The position numbers and the translations under genes are program-made. This document shows positions 18,292-28,198 of a stretch of DNA of 64,000 nucleotides, in pieces. Within the stretch, counting starts at the first letter, position 1, and each line of letters opens with the position of its first letter. The notes beneath the pieces are model-generated. The model was not told the origin of the DNA, searched no databases, and saw only the letters and a list, made by a program, of their open reading frames with translations. Source of the DNA: Lachnotalea glycerini (GTDB lineage: Bacteria; Bacillota; Clostridia; Lachnospirales; Lachnospiraceae); NCBI RefSeq assembly GCF_003201285.1, contig NZ_QICS01000005.1:203893-267892 (forward strand). The letters are read 5' to 3'.

Positions 18292-19065
18292 CTATTTATT
18301 TGAATCGCTATGTTTTACGACTTCAAAATCAAATACATTTAAAAACTGCTTTGCCCGGCTTGTTTTGGGATTTTCAAAAAACTCCTGCGGTGTACTCTCC
18401 TCGATTATCCTGCTTTGATCTAAAAAGATAATACGGTCGGCTATTGCTCTGGCAAACTGCATCTCATGTGTTACAATTACCATAGTACCGCCTTCCTTTG
18501 CCAGTTCTAGCATCACATCCAAAACCTCACGAACCATTTCAGGGTCGAGCGCTGCTGTAATTTCATCAAACAACATTACCTGAGGATGCATGCAAAGTGC
18601 TCTTACGATCGCAACTCTTTGCTTTTGCCCCCCAGAAAGTTGTCTTGGATAAGAATTTCTTTTATCAAGCAAACCAACTCTTTCAAGCAGCTTTTCTGCC
18701 TCCTGTGTCGCATCCTTTTTATCTCTGCCTTGCGCTTTGATAGGTCCTAACAAAATATTTTCTACAATCGTTAGGTGTGGAAATAAATCATAGCTTTGAA
18801 ATACCATTCCTATCTTCTGCCTTACGAAATGCATTTTCTTATCCTGATTGCTGATTTTCTCTCCATTGAGATAGATTCCTCCTTCCTGAATTGTCTCTAA
18901 TCCATTAATGCAACGAAGCAAGGTACTCTTTCCACAGCCTGACGGTCCTAATACGACGACTACTTCACCCTTGTATATATTAATATTAATATCATTTAGA
19001 ATGACAGTATCATCATATTTTTTCTTCAAATGCTTTATTTCTAAAATTTTTTCATCATTTTTCAT
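18292..19065 (-). CDS. polar amino acid ABC transporter, ATPase
   Basis: This 257-residue ATPase of the GlnQ/ArtP/TcyC group has Walker [10 protein letters not shown] at 40-48, signature LSGGQKQRV near 143, Walker [14 protein letters not shown] near 165 and the H-loop THEMQ. It powers the importer formed by the permeases at 19076-20393. It starts 10 bases after the second permease gene and ends 19 bases before the binding-protein gene. Confidence 0.93.
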   Translation of the reverse strand: MKNDEKILEIKHLKKKYDDTVILNDININIYKGEVVVVLGPSGCGKSTLLRCINGLETIQEGGIYLNGEKISNQDKKMHFVRQKIGMVFQSYDLFPHLTIVENILLGPIKAQGRDKKDATQEAEKLLERVGLLDKRNSYPRQLSGGQKQRVAIVRALCMHPQVMLFDEITAALDPEMVREVLDVMLELAKEGGTMVIVTHEMQFARAIADRIIFLDQSRIIEESTPQEFFENPKTSRAKQFLNVFDFEVVKHSDSNK

Positions 19066-19075
19066 TTCTTCTACC

Positions 19076-19753
19076 TCAATTTTTCCATCTCTTCTCTAAA
19101 CATGCTGAGAGCCTTGATATCGGATAACATACAATAAAATATAAGAAAAAAATAAACGCATAAACCCATAACGACGCAGATGGAACTGTAAGTCTGTTTG
19201 CTTCAATAATCTGTTGTCCAACCTTAACCATTTCAACCACTCCAATCAATACTATTAAAGATGTAGTTTTAATCATTCTGGTTATTAGATTAATGGCTAA
19301 GGGTAATAGCCGTCGAATCGTCTGCGGAATAATAATATAACAATATATCTGTAACTGTGTTAATCCTATGGCTTTACCACTTTCATACTGATGCTTTGGA
19401 ATCGACTGCAAGGCTCCCCTTACCAAATCTCCCATCTCCGCTGTACCCCATATGGAAAAAACAATGACAGCCGCTGTTTCACCTGTAAGATTTATTCCAA
19501 ATGCCTTAGTCAAGCCAAAATAAACTAAAAACAATAGCACGAGCTGAGGCATAATACGGATGAATTCTAAATAGACTCTTGTAATTGCTCTCGTAATCGG
19601 ATTTTTTCGATTCATCACCATACCAAGTAAAATTCCAAGTACAATTGAAATTGCTGCGGATAAGAGTGATATACGAAGAGTAACCCACAAGCCGCCCAAT
19701 AATCGTATTAAGTTTTTACCTTCAAAAAGAACTCTGATTCCCAAATCCTGCAT
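19076..19753 (-). CDS. polar amino acid ABC transporter, permease
   Basis: This 225-residue HisM/GlnP-type permease has about five membrane segments and the EAA-loop stretch [27 protein letters not shown] that contacts the ATPase. ATG at 19753 lies inside the 3' end of the preceding permease gene (32-base overlap), showing coupled translation. With the companion permease it probably forms a heterodimeric channel. Confidence 0.9.
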   Translation of the reverse strand: MQDLGIRVLFEGKNLIRLLGGLWVTLRISLLSAAISIVLGILLGMVMNRKNPITRAITRVYLEFIRIMPQLVLLFLVYFGLTKAFGINLTGETAAVIVFSIWGTAEMGDLVRGALQSIPKHQYESGKAIGLTQLQIYCYIIIPQTIRRLLPLAINLITRMIKTTSLIVLIGVVEMVKVGQQIIEANRLTVPSASLWVYAFIFFLYFIVCYPISRLSACLEKRWKN

Positions 19754-20393
19754 AGCGCATTTTCCTCTCTATAAGTGTAAAAATAATTGATACTGGAAGT
19801 AAAATAACCAGGTATGCCATTACTAACATGAGCAGTGCTTCATCGGTCTTATAGTACAGTCCTATTAAATCCTTAGCAACATACATTAGATCAGCCAAAG
19901 CAACTGCACTAAATACCGAGGTTTCTTTAATTAAAAAAATAACATTAGCACTAAATGCCGGAATTGAAACTGTAACCGCCTGCGGTAAAATAATATAAAG
20001 AAATACCTGCATTTTCGTCAGGCCTATACTAAGACCAGACTCTCTTTGGATATTTGGAATTGATTCCAATCCGCTTCGAAATGCTTCGGCCATATAACTT
20101 CCACCTAAAAATACCAAGCCTGCTATAGCACAAGACTCTGAGCTAAGCCGTATTCCAATTTTAGGCAATCCAAAATACAAGAAGAATAACTGAATCAGCA
20201 ATGGAGTATTTCTTGACAGCTCTATATAAATATCTACTATTTTATGTAAAATTGGTATCTTGATATAGCGAATCAAACTGCATATAAATCCAAGTAAAAC
20301 AGAGAATAAAATTCCAATGAATGCTATGAATACTGTTAATCTTGCAGCTTCTACATACATAGGAAGATATTTTGATATAAATTGTATATCCAT
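19722..20393 (-). CDS. polar amino acid ABC transporter, permease
   Basis: This first gene of the operon encodes a 223-residue permease with five membrane segments and the EAA-loop SGLSIGLTKMQVFLYIILPQAVTVS. It parallels its neighbour in size and layout. ATG at 20393 follows AGAGG. A weak promoter (ATGACA 20499-20494, TACAAT 20475-20470 on the minus strand, 18 bases apart) lies about 75 bases upstream. Confidence 0.9.
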   Translation of the reverse strand: MDIQFISKYLPMYVEAARLTVFIAFIGILFSVLLGFICSLIRYIKIPILHKIVDIYIELSRNTPLLIQLFFLYFGLPKIGIRLSSESCAIAGLVFLGGSYMAEAFRSGLESIPNIQRESGLSIGLTKMQVFLYIILPQAVTVSIPAFSANVIFLIKETSVFSAVALADLMYVAKDLIGLYYKTDEALLMLVMAYLVILLPVSIIFTLIERKMRYAGFGNQSSF

Positions 20394-20765
20394 TTGTCAA
20401 CCTCTTTCTATATTATTTTTTAATTCTATATTGAACTGACATGAAGAATAGAGTTAATTAAAATTATGAATTGTAATAAGCTTTCATTCCTTTTGTCATA
20501 TCTTAACCATTCAGATCATTTCCTTATACTTTTAAAATATTTTTTACTGTTTTTATTTCTTATTGTTTAATTTCATAAAACATATAATTCATATCGATTA
20601 AGTATGTTTTAAAATAATACTATTTTTTACTTCAGAAGTCAAGAAGAATTTTTAATATGAGAAAAAAGCAAAAAAATAGAACAAACATTCAAAAATGTCT
20701 ATTCTATAAAAGGGTAAACTTATTTCTACTCTCTTAAATACGATTCTATACTCCTAACCCCTTAA
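20394..20765. other. intergenic region with ABC operon promoter and kinase terminator
   Basis: These 372 bases are very AT-rich. They hold the possible ABC operon promoter at 20470-20499 and the kinase gene terminator at 20678-20713. I see nothing else. Confidence 0.5.
20678..20713 (-). terminator. rho-independent terminator of the hybrid kinase gene
   Basis: On the minus strand AGAATAGACATT pairs with AATGTTTGTTCT (two mismatches) around TTTG, followed by ATTTTTTTG. It lies 60 bases after the kinase stop. Confidence 0.75.
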
Positions 20766-23336
20766 TTAAATATCATTCCCTACAATTAAATTATTTAGCA
20801 GCTCACAAAACTGTGACATTTCAAATGGCTTTGCTAAATGTGCATTCATACCGCATTCTCTAGCTCTTGCAATATCTTCTGCAAATACATCAGCCGTCAT
20901 GGCTACAATAGGTATTGTTTTTGCTTGTTGATGAGTACTTTCACGAATTGCTTTTGTTGCCTCATAACCATTCATAACAGGCATCTGAACATCCATAAAC
21001 ACAATATCATAGTAACCATTTTTGCTTGACACAAATTTATCAAAGCCAATTGAGCCATTAGCCGCAGTTTCTACACTTGCTCCCAGCTTTTCAAAAAGCT
21101 GCGTTGCTACCATTACATTTATTTCATTATCTTCTACTAATAAAATTTTAACTCCACTGCAATTAATATTAGTATTAATTTTCTTCTCTACCTTGTCCTC
21201 CGCTAAAATATCTGACTTATCCATAATCGTGCCTGCAAACTCAAAAATAAATTTTGAGCCTTTTCCAACTTCACTCTCCACCCATATTCTTCCACCTCTG
21301 GCTTCTACCATGCTCTTAACAATTGATAATCCTAATCCAGTTCCTTCTACTTTGTTAATCGCACCTATGCCATCGCGTACGAATGGATTAAATATAGCCT
21401 CCTGCATTTCTTTTGGAATTCCAATTCCATTATCCTCTACACTACATCTAAAATAAGCATATTCTTCCTTAGTTGATTTAATCTCTTCCAAGGTTAATAA
21501 AATGTGTCCTTTGTCAGGAGTAAATTTATTAGCATTGCTAAGCAAATTAATAATAATTTGCTTTAATTTTAATTCATCCCCCTTAATAAGCTGATGCTGC
21601 AAATGAATAAAACGCGTTTCGAAGGATTGCTTCTTCTCATCAATAAGTGCCCGATTCATAGATGCAATATCCTCTATCAACGCCCTCAAATCAAATTCTT
21701 CCTCTGCAAATATCAGCTTCCCGCTTTCTATTCTGGACATATCTAAGATATCATTAATAATACTAAGCAAATGCTTTCCCGAAGAATCAATAATATTCAA
21801 ATGATTCAGCACCTTTTCCTTATTGTCAATATCCATTTTAGCCAGCTTTGTCATTCCTATTATTGCATTCATAGGAGTACGAATATCATGGCTCATACTG
21901 GATAAAAATACTGATTTTGCTTTATTTGCCTGCTCTGCTGCTGCAAGTGCATTTTTTAATAAATCGTTCTTCCTTTCTTCTCTTTCAAAAATCTCTGTGA
22001 TATCAACTCTAGTCCCAATTATTACCTGATCCATTGCATCCATGTAAACATAGTAGCTCTTTTTCCAACGTATCCTGTCATTTGACTCCATGACACGGTA
22101 GTAGATAATAAAATACTTACTTCTTTCCAATTGCTTCGTTATTTCCATCAGGGATGTGTCATGTATATATTGTTCCCTATCCTCCTCATACACAAACTGA
22201 GCCGCATAATGATAAACCTCTTTTTCATAGTTATGATTGACTCCCAATGGTAATATGATGTCTTGATTGGTTTGATAAAGTATATAGGTATTATGCCTGC
22301 GATCTATAACCGTAATTAAATCATAGTCCAGACCTATAACGATTCTCATAATTTGCTCATTCATTTTCAGGTTATTGATATTACGTGAATAAATAAAACC
22401 TTCTATATCTCCGGTATCAGGATTTTGAATCATATGAATCACTGTAGTAATCCATATAACTTTTCCCTCTATGATTACCTTATGGTCAAAAGTTAATTGA
22501 GAGGTTCCTTCATAAAAGCAGTTGAGCAGATTCTTTCTCGTAAATCTTTTCTTATACTCACTTGCTATTTCTAAATCAACATTCATTTCATATTCTTTCT
22601 CAAAAAAACCATCTACCGTTCCACTGCTTTGCAAATCTAACACCTGAGGAATGTTGCTATGACCATCCCCACACCAATTCTTTGTTAAATTAAAATGAAA
22701 GGAACCTATTACATCCTTATCGACACAGGTATGGTAGTAGATTTCTTCCTTATATTTTTTCTCTATATCTTTTTCAATTGTAATGTCCTTACAGGTTCCA
22801 ACCGCCTTTGCCGGTTTTCCAAATTTATCATATAGGGTCGTATAGGTAACTCTCATTAATCTTTTTTGTGAACTTTGCGGAATTTTCATCCAAAATTCTC
22901 CAACCACCACAGGTTCTCCAGCATATACCTTTTCATACATCTGTAAAAACTGATCAAGGCTTTCTAAGGTAACATAACCAGCCTCTATCAATGACTGCGG
23001 AACATTTTCAAAAATTTCCCTCATGCCGTGTTGGCACCCAGACTGGTTTGAGCAAATAATTCGTCGATTTACTATGTCAAGCTCCCAGAACGTAAAATCC
23101 GCATTTTTAGATGCAATTAAGTATTTTTCTCTACTTGCTTTTAAGTCTTGTGCTATTTTCTTTACTTTTAAGTTCTCCGTAATCAAAAAAAGTATTACAA
23201 TTGCAAAGATTGATAAACCAATTCTATAATAGGTACACTCATCCTTTAAAGCATAAACGAATCTGGGTATTATAATGTAAATAAAAACTGCTAAGGCTGC
23301 CATTAAAATAAGTATACTTTGATGCATTTTTCTCAT
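20766..23336 (-). CDS. hybrid sensor histidine kinase with PAS domains and receiver
   Basis: The 856-residue membrane protein has two N-terminal membrane segments (about 6-28 and 38-55). PAS-type sensor regions follow (about 75-190 and 330-450; an FGKPAKAVGTCKDIT stretch is PAC-like). The HisKA domain has SSMSHDIRTPMN with the phosphorylated His near 481, and the ATPase domain has LLSNANKFTPD and GTGLGLSIV. The C-terminal receiver (KILLVEDNEIN...DIVFMDVQMPVMNG) has its Asp near 783. There is no output domain, so it should feed a separate regulator. ATG at 23336 follows GGAGGGG. No partner gene is adjacent; the signal is unknown. Confidence 0.92.
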   Translation of the reverse strand: MRKMHQSILILMAALAVFIYIIIPRFVYALKDECTYYRIGLSIFAIVILFLITENLKVKKIAQDLKASREKYLIASKNADFTFWELDIVNRRIICSNQSGCQHGMREIFENVPQSLIEAGYVTLESLDQFLQMYEKVYAGEPVVVGEFWMKIPQSSQKRLMRVTYTTLYDKFGKPAKAVGTCKDITIEKDIEKKYKEEIYYHTCVDKDVIGSFHFNLTKNWCGDGHSNIPQVLDLQSSGTVDGFFEKEYEMNVDLEIASEYKKRFTRKNLLNCFYEGTSQLTFDHKVIIEGKVIWITTVIHMIQNPDTGDIEGFIYSRNINNLKMNEQIMRIVIGLDYDLITVIDRRHNTYILYQTNQDIILPLGVNHNYEKEVYHYAAQFVYEEDREQYIHDTSLMEITKQLERSKYFIIYYRVMESNDRIRWKKSYYVYMDAMDQVIIGTRVDITEIFEREERKNDLLKNALAAAEQANKAKSVFLSSMSHDIRTPMNAIIGMTKLAKMDIDNKEKVLNHLNIIDSSGKHLLSIINDILDMSRIESGKLIFAEEEFDLRALIEDIASMNRALIDEKKQSFETRFIHLQHQLIKGDELKLKQIIINLLSNANKFTPDKGHILLTLEEIKSTKEEYAYFRCSVEDNGIGIPKEMQEAIFNPFVRDGIGAINKVEGTGLGLSIVKSMVEARGGRIWVESEVGKGSKFIFEFAGTIMDKSDILAEDKVEKKINTNINCSGVKILLVEDNEINVMVATQLFEKLGASVETAANGSIGFDKFVSSKNGYYDIVFMDVQMPVMNGYEATKAIRESTHQQAKTIPIVAMTADVFAEDIARARECGMNAHLAKPFEMSQFCELLNNLIVGNDI

Positions 23337-23511
23337 TAGTAACCCCTCCCATATGAAGCTTATACTCTTTGATAATTATATAGCATATAAGCTTCAAAAG
23401 CAATGTTGAGGGATATGATATCCTATAAATTGTATTATTTTTTTGTTTAAACAAAGAGCCAGCAGCACCCAAACTATTTCCTGTTAGAATAGAAAATTCG
23501 TAAGCATCTAT

Positions 23512-24204
23512 CTAAACATATATAATCGTAATTCCTGCAAAGTTTGAGCTTCCAATCAAAGTTACACTTGGAACACCTGTGCTTTGGTTTCTATTCTTCT
23601 CTTCAATTGCTCCAAAGGATACATCTGCTTTGTTAATAACGTTCCAAGACTTTGGAATATATAGTTCTACACCTGCAAAGGAAACGTTAAGCTTAATGAT
23701 TGCACTGCCATTTTGTATTACAGCATTATCAAAATAAACTTTCATTGCACCAAAAGAGCAACTAAGAACAGACTGATGAAAATCCTCTGAATTTACATAT
23801 TTGATACTTGAACCAAAGGTAGTTTCAAAGTTAAAGCTGCTTTTGTCCTCCTGGTCAATAATTTCTGAAAAAATCTCTTCCTTTTTGGAGTGTACAAAGT
23901 GGCACTTATTGTGAAAAATAATAGATAATCCAATACTGCCAAACAACGCTGCACCTAGAACCGGCCATGGAGTAATCTCTGTAATACCCAGTGGTTCTGC
24001 ATAAATAATACATAAGAATGCAATTGGAAATAAAATTCCTGAAAAGTTTAGATATCTCACACTCTTAATCATACATGCAACCAAAAATACGGAAATCACC
24101 AGGCTGAAAACATTTAACTCTGCAAAATAACCCAGTCTGCTTACAATCATAAATAATCCTGCCAGAATAAAAAACAATCCCCAGAATACTTTATCTCTTT
24201 TCAT
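23512..24204 (-). CDS. LiaF-like membrane protein
   Basis: This 230-residue protein has four short membrane segments in the first 95 residues (starting VFWGLFFILAGLFMIVSRLG). A soluble C-terminal domain of beta strands follows (FGSSIKYVNSEDFHQSVLSCSFG, VSFAGVELYIP, FAGITIIYV), as in LiaF and other cell-envelope stress sensors. It overlaps the upstream LytTR gene by four bases (ATGA type), so the pair forms one unit in which the membrane protein probably modulates the regulator. The Gly-rich repeated strand motif GA/GV-x-L/V-Y is typical of the family. Confidence 0.8.
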   Translation of the reverse strand: MKRDKVFWGLFFILAGLFMIVSRLGYFAELNVFSLVISVFLVACMIKSVRYLNFSGILFPIAFLCIIYAEPLGITEITPWPVLGAALFGSIGLSIIFHNKCHFVHSKKEEIFSEIIDQEDKSSFNFETTFGSSIKYVNSEDFHQSVLSCSFGAMKVYFDNAVIQNGSAIIKLNVSFAGVELYIPKSWNVINKADVSFGAIEEKNRNQSTGVPSVTLIGSSNFAGITIIYV

Positions 24205-24662
24205 ACGCTCATCCTCTTTTCTTCTAATTTCTGCTTTAATAATTTATAATAATATCTTGATACATACACCTGCTTATGTGTATTTTGGAATTGAACAATA
24301 CTAGAAGCTGTTAAATTACGGCTAATCGAATAGATTTGATTCACATTTAATATGGCTGATTTTGATACTCTCATAAAAAATCCCGGTAAGAGTTCCTCTA
24401 ATTCATAAAGTTTATATTTTGTTTGATACACATTATCTAATGTGTGCACACATATACCGTTTGCCTCTGTTTCAAAAAATAAGATTTCTTCCAGTAAAAG
24501 ATAATATTCTGTATCACCCTTATAAAATACAAAACGCTGCGCCTTAGAGGTAATATCGGATACTGCTTGTTGTATTTTTTGAATATCCGTATTCAGCCTG
24601 CTGCATCTTATCACAACTTCTTCTTCGATTAAGTTTTCATCCACTTCAATTCGTATTTTCAT
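24201..24662 (-). CDS. LytTR family DNA-binding regulator
   Basis: This 153-residue protein has a short N-terminal region (1-50) and a LytTR DNA-binding domain at about 52-150. Motifs are YYLLLEEILFFETEANGICVHT, YELEELLPGFFMRVSKSAILNVNQI and the final VSRYYYKLLKQKL. There is no receiver domain, so control comes from elsewhere, probably the LiaF-like membrane partner it overlaps. ATG at 24662 has a purine-rich upstream site (GGAGATGAGG). Confidence 0.88.
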   Translation of the reverse strand: MKIRIEVDENLIEEEVVIRCSRLNTDIQKIQQAVSDITSKAQRFVFYKGDTEYYLLLEEILFFETEANGICVHTLDNVYQTKYKLYELEELLPGFFMRVSKSAILNVNQIYSISRNLTASSIVQFQNTHKQVYVSRYYYKLLKQKLEEKRMSV

Positions 24663-24836
24663 TTCCTCATCTCCATAATGCTATTATAACAAGAAAATTT
24701 TCGCTGTAAACAGCTTTTGGGTTAGTGGTAAAATATCAGAGGTAAGTGGTTATATTATATTACTATCATAGATAAAGATTATTTTTATTACTATCTAAAA
24801 GTGATTTCGTTTTTAAATTAGATAATAATTAAAAAA

Positions 24837-24874
24837 AGGACTCCATAGAAACTAATTCCTTTCTACAAAGTCCT
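24837..24874 (-). terminator. rho-independent terminator of the ula operon
   Basis: On the minus strand AGGACTTTGTAGAAA pairs with TTTCTATGGAGTCCT around GGAATTAG, followed by seven T. It lies 36 bases after the last operon gene. Confidence 0.9.
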
Positions 24875-24909
24875 ATTCAATCTAATCCATTATTTGTTTG
24901 TTCATCTTT

Positions 24910-25968
24910 CTATGATTCAGTTGCAATCAGCGTATACATTGCTATCTCGTTAATCTCTCGATTGGTAGATATCAGAATATCCTTATTGTCTTTAACAAAA
25001 TGATATACATTGGCCGGACCACAGTCTTTATCTATTATTTCAACTTGATATGTTTTCTCTGTCGCATTGTAAGTAAATGCCATAAGATTTCTCTCTCCCT
25101 TTCGATGTCCAATAACCACTGTCGGTCGGCCACACAACATTCCTCCATAAATAGCATGTGTAAATTCTGCCGCTTTATCATACTCATACACCTTTTCAAA
25201 AGTCCCATTTACCCGCTTGTATATACTGATTTGATCTCCATGAAACGGAGATAAGACAGCAAGTTCCTTTTCACCATCCAAATCCAAATCAATCAATACT
25301 GCATCACTTGCAGGTGTATCTAGCAATTGCTTGATGCTCCAATCTCCTTTAGGACTTTCTGGAGGTATAAACTGGAATACTCCGCAATCTGCTGAAATAA
25401 TGCAGGTTTTTAAGCCATTGTCACTTACACGGTAATAACCATGATTTTTAAGCATATTATCTTTGATTACTTTCATTTTTAACTGGTGCTCCTCATCAAA
25501 TACGCTCAAATCATCCGGAAGAACCGCTGCATATACCTTTCCTGGCATAGACCAGTCATCCTTATATTCATGTCCGGATTTTAATGTACAGGCAATCAGA
25601 TAATTGACTCCATTACGGCTGACTATGTCAAAGCGATGCACATGTGAAAGCTTTACTAACGTTCTAATCTCCCAATCTCCTTTTGAAACAGGGGTAACAA
25701 TTACTATTTTTGATTCCTTGGAATCATTAGGTGAATAAAACCGCTGTGTTGCGAGGAACTGACCATTGCTTTTAGGAACTTGTACCATACTCATTGCCCC
25801 GCCCGGTTCTGTCCAAACTGTATCCATCTCATTTCCGTCATCATCAAATAAAATACAACGGTCTGTTTTTTCGGCCGCTACCAAAAAATGCTGTTTTCCT
25901 TCATATATTAATGGTGCTATGGAGTAGCATTTGTCTAAATTAGAAATTACTTTTTTATTTACTTTCAT
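24910..25968 (-). CDS. unrecognised beta-rich protein at the end of the ula operon
   Basis: I do not recognise this 352-residue protein. It has no signal peptide or membrane segment. Short repeated blocks of strands (for example VLIDLDLDGEKELAVLSPFHGDQISIYK, with an Asp-x-Asp-x-Asp-Gly motif as in FG-GAP/VCBS repeats) suggest a six- or seven-bladed beta-propeller binding calcium or a sugar derivative. It starts 31 bases after ulaE and shares its terminator, so a role in ascorbate or related sugar-acid metabolism, perhaps as a lactonase or accessory factor, is a guess from context. ATG at 25968. Confidence 0.6.
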   Translation of the reverse strand: MKVNKKVISNLDKCYSIAPLIYEGKQHFLVAAEKTDRCILFDDDGNEMDTVWTEPGGAMSMVQVPKSNGQFLATQRFYSPNDSKESKIVIVTPVSKGDWEIRTLVKLSHVHRFDIVSRNGVNYLIACTLKSGHEYKDDWSMPGKVYAAVLPDDLSVFDEEHQLKMKVIKDNMLKNHGYYRVSDNGLKTCIISADCGVFQFIPPESPKGDWSIKQLLDTPASDAVLIDLDLDGEKELAVLSPFHGDQISIYKRVNGTFEKVYEYDKAAEFTHAIYGGMLCGRPTVVIGHRKGERNLMAFTYNATEKTYQVEIIDKDCGPANVYHFVKDNKDILISTNREINEIAMYTLIATES

Positions 25969-25999
25969 CTATATGCCTTTCTATTTCTATATCTAAAAT

Positions 26000-26845
26000 T
26001 TATTTTTGCCTGTCCAATATCCCACTTAACATCTTATATGCAGATATTAAGTCGTTCTTCCATTCTGGATTTTTTGTATACCAAAATTCAGCAACGTATT
26101 TTCGTACTCCCAAATTCCAGGCGGTTTCTATCGCTTTGTCAAAATCAACATGCCCCATTCCATAAGGTATTTCTCTGAATTTACCAGGAACAGTTTCCTT
26201 AAGATGCATTGCCACTAAATGTCCTTTGCCCATGTAGAGATCCTCAAGTACATCTGCTTTATAGGTAGATGCCGCATTTGTAATATTTCCGATATCCGGA
26301 TAAACATTAAGATATGTGGAGTTTACCAAGGTAACATATTTCATTGCCTTTTCAACGGTGTTCATAAATTCGGTTTCCATCGTTTCAAAGCCTAAAATAA
26401 CTCCTGCCTTTTCTGCCATATTAGCAGTGATTCTCAAGTGATCGAGAAAGCGTTTTTTTGTTTCAAGACTTGACTCTTCATAATAAACATCATAACCCGC
26501 CAATTGAATAATACGTATTCCCAAATCATCTGCAAATGAAATGGCCTTTTTCATAATTTCCATTCCTCTTTGGCTGACTTTGGGATCATTACTGCCAAGC
26601 GGATATTTTCGATGACCGCTCAGGCACATGGTTCTGATTGGAATTCCTACCTCTACCATAAGCTTTACTAATTCCAAACGCTCTTTCTTTGTCATATCTA
26701 ATCTACATAGTTTATCTTCTGTTTCATCAATACTTATTTCAACAAAGTCATATCCTGCTTCTTTAGCCGCTGATAATTTTTCTTTCCAACTTAAGAAAGA
26801 CGGCATAGACTTTTCATATAATCCTAATGTATAAGCCTTTTCCAT
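26000..26845 (-). CDS. ulaE: L-ribulose/L-xylulose-5-phosphate 3-epimerase (UlaE type)
   Basis: This 281-residue TIM-barrel sugar-phosphate epimerase converts L-xylulose-5-phosphate to L-ribulose-5-phosphate in ascorbate catabolism. Features are LGLYEKSMP at the start, FVEISIDE, RTMCLSGHRKYPLGS, GFETMETEFMN and EFWYTKNPEW, which include the Glu/Asp/His metal ligands of the family. It follows the DeoR-type regulator gene by 64 bases on the same strand and lies in the ula operon. Confidence 0.88.
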   Translation of the reverse strand: MEKAYTLGLYEKSMPSFLSWKEKLSAAKEAGYDFVEISIDETEDKLCRLDMTKKERLELVKLMVEVGIPIRTMCLSGHRKYPLGSNDPKVSQRGMEIMKKAISFADDLGIRIIQLAGYDVYYEESSLETKKRFLDHLRITANMAEKAGVILGFETMETEFMNTVEKAMKYVTLVNSTYLNVYPDIGNITNAASTYKADVLEDLYMGKGHLVAMHLKETVPGKFREIPYGMGHVDFDKAIETAWNLGVRKYVAEFWYTKNPEWKNDLISAYKMLSGILDRQK

Positions 26846-26909
26846 AAGAAATTTTCCTCCGTAACATGCTTTGCAAAACTTATGCTGGCTTTTTTAAATA
26901 GCTATGGCT

Positions 26910-27680
26910 CTAAAACTCTCCCTTATGAACCTGATGTACCTTGACTCCCTTGCTCTTAAACTCTTCTAACACTTCTTCAGGTGCCAGTTCATCTGTTATT
27001 AAATAATTCACCTTTTCTATTGCACAACTGGTAAAGCTGCTTCGTTTCCCTATCTTGGTATGATCCGCCATCACATAGACTGCTTCCGTGGAGTGATTTA
27101 CCATTAGCTCATTAACACTGACTTCACTGGCTATTTCAGTCATCATCCCCGCATCTGGAGTAATTCCCGAACAGCCCACAAAGGCTTTCTTAGCAAATAC
27201 GGTCTGAAGGTTACGTATTGCATAATCTCCTACCATCGCATCCTTTGGATAACGAAGTTCACCACCTGTTAATATAACATTAATTCCAGGACTATACTCT
27301 CTGTTAATCACTTTGCCGTTATTTGTAATTGCTGTAATATTATTACATGTTACATATTGAAGCATTTGCAGAGCATTGGTGCTGGTATTGATAAATAAAG
27401 AATCCCCATTTTCCACCAACGTAGCCGCATACATCGCTATGAGCCTTCGATAATAAGAAATCTCATCGCTATCACACTCTTCGCTTTTCATTACCTGCGC
27501 ACCGCCATGAGTCCTCTTTAACAGCTTTTGCTCATCCAAAAATTGTAAATCCCTTCTTATAGTAATGAGTGAAACTCCAAGCTTTTTCGCCAGCTCATTT
27601 ACTCTAACGTACGGATTTTCTTTTACTATTTTTAAAATATTATCTCGTCTGCTATCTACATATTTCTTTTCTCTTTTCAT
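26910..27680 (-). CDS. DeoR family transcriptional regulator (UlaR-like)
   Basis: This 256-residue regulator has an N-terminal DeoR helix-turn-helix (about 20-65, VNELAKKLGVSLITIRRDL) followed by a phosphosugar-binding domain (about 85-240) with NGKVINRE, KKAFVGCSG and YVMADHTKIGKRS. It lies within the ula gene cluster between ulaB and ulaE, so it probably represses this operon, as UlaR does in enterobacteria, responding to L-ascorbate-6-phosphate. Candidate sites are the TATGTTC direct repeats upstream of ulaG (31375-31404). Confidence 0.87.
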   Translation of the reverse strand: MKREKKYVDSRRDNILKIVKENPYVRVNELAKKLGVSLITIRRDLQFLDEQKLLKRTHGGAQVMKSEECDSDEISYYRRLIAMYAATLVENGDSLFINTSTNALQMLQYVTCNNITAITNNGKVINREYSPGINVILTGGELRYPKDAMVGDYAIRNLQTVFAKKAFVGCSGITPDAGMMTEIASEVSVNELMVNHSTEAVYVMADHTKIGKRSSFTSCAIEKVNYLITDELAPEEVLEEFKSKGVKVHQVHKGEF

Positions 27681-27808
27681 AGTCTTTCCCTACCTTTTGA
27701 ATTTAAAATATTATATCAGTTTTTAACATCGTTGTCATTTCTTTCACTTAAGCAAGGAGCTTTGAATCAAGAATTTTTATTGTCTTACAAGGTGAATAAT
27801 TAGAGCAT

Positions 27809-27839
27809 GGGGATTTCCACCAGCTTATCGGAAATCCCC
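27809..27839. terminator. hairpin between ulaB and the DeoR-type gene
   Basis: GGGGATTTCC pairs perfectly with GGAAATCCCC around an 11-base loop. No strong T run follows on the minus strand, so it may attenuate or process the transcript rather than end it. Confidence 0.5.
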
Positions 27840-27868
27840 TTTATTACCAATTCCTATTATAGTGACCT

Positions 27869-28171
27869 TTATATTAAACCATTTTCCTTCATCTTTTCCT
27901 CAATTTCCTGAGTAGACATTATATTTCTAAGTCCGATTATTTTTGTGCCTTTTTTTTCTGCATCCTTAAACATACTCATAAAATTTTGTGCGCAAAATAC
28001 TACATCATACTGAAAAGCTGCACTTTTTCCCTCTGATAGGGCACAATGATGAATTTTTCCCGGAACCAATCCAACCTTATCAAGTACCTTTTGCATTGCC
28101 ATCTTCATCATTAAGCTTGAGCCTGCTCCATTTGCACAGCATACTAAAAAGCTCATATTTTCCTTAGCCAT
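27869..28171 (-). CDS. ulaB: PTS ascorbate transporter subunit IIB
   Basis: This 100-residue PTS IIB domain begins with SFLVCCANGAGSSLMM, in which Cys12 (before Ala-Asn-Gly) is the phosphorylated residue. It receives phosphate from UlaC and passes it to ascorbate carried by UlaA. It ends 27 bases downstream of ulaA on the same strand. Length and layout match UlaB. Confidence 0.9.
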   Translation of the reverse strand: MAKENMSFLVCCANGAGSSLMMKMAMQKVLDKVGLVPGKIHHCALSEGKSAAFQYDVVFCAQNFMSMFKDAEKKGTKIIGLRNIMSTQEIEEKMKENGLI

Positions 28172-28198
28172 AGTACGATCTCCTTTTTTCTTCTCATT

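Noticed and set aside
23239..23472. Minus-strand frame upstream of the hybrid kinase
   Set aside because: Low complexity, no ribosome site and overlaps the kinase start; probably non-coding.
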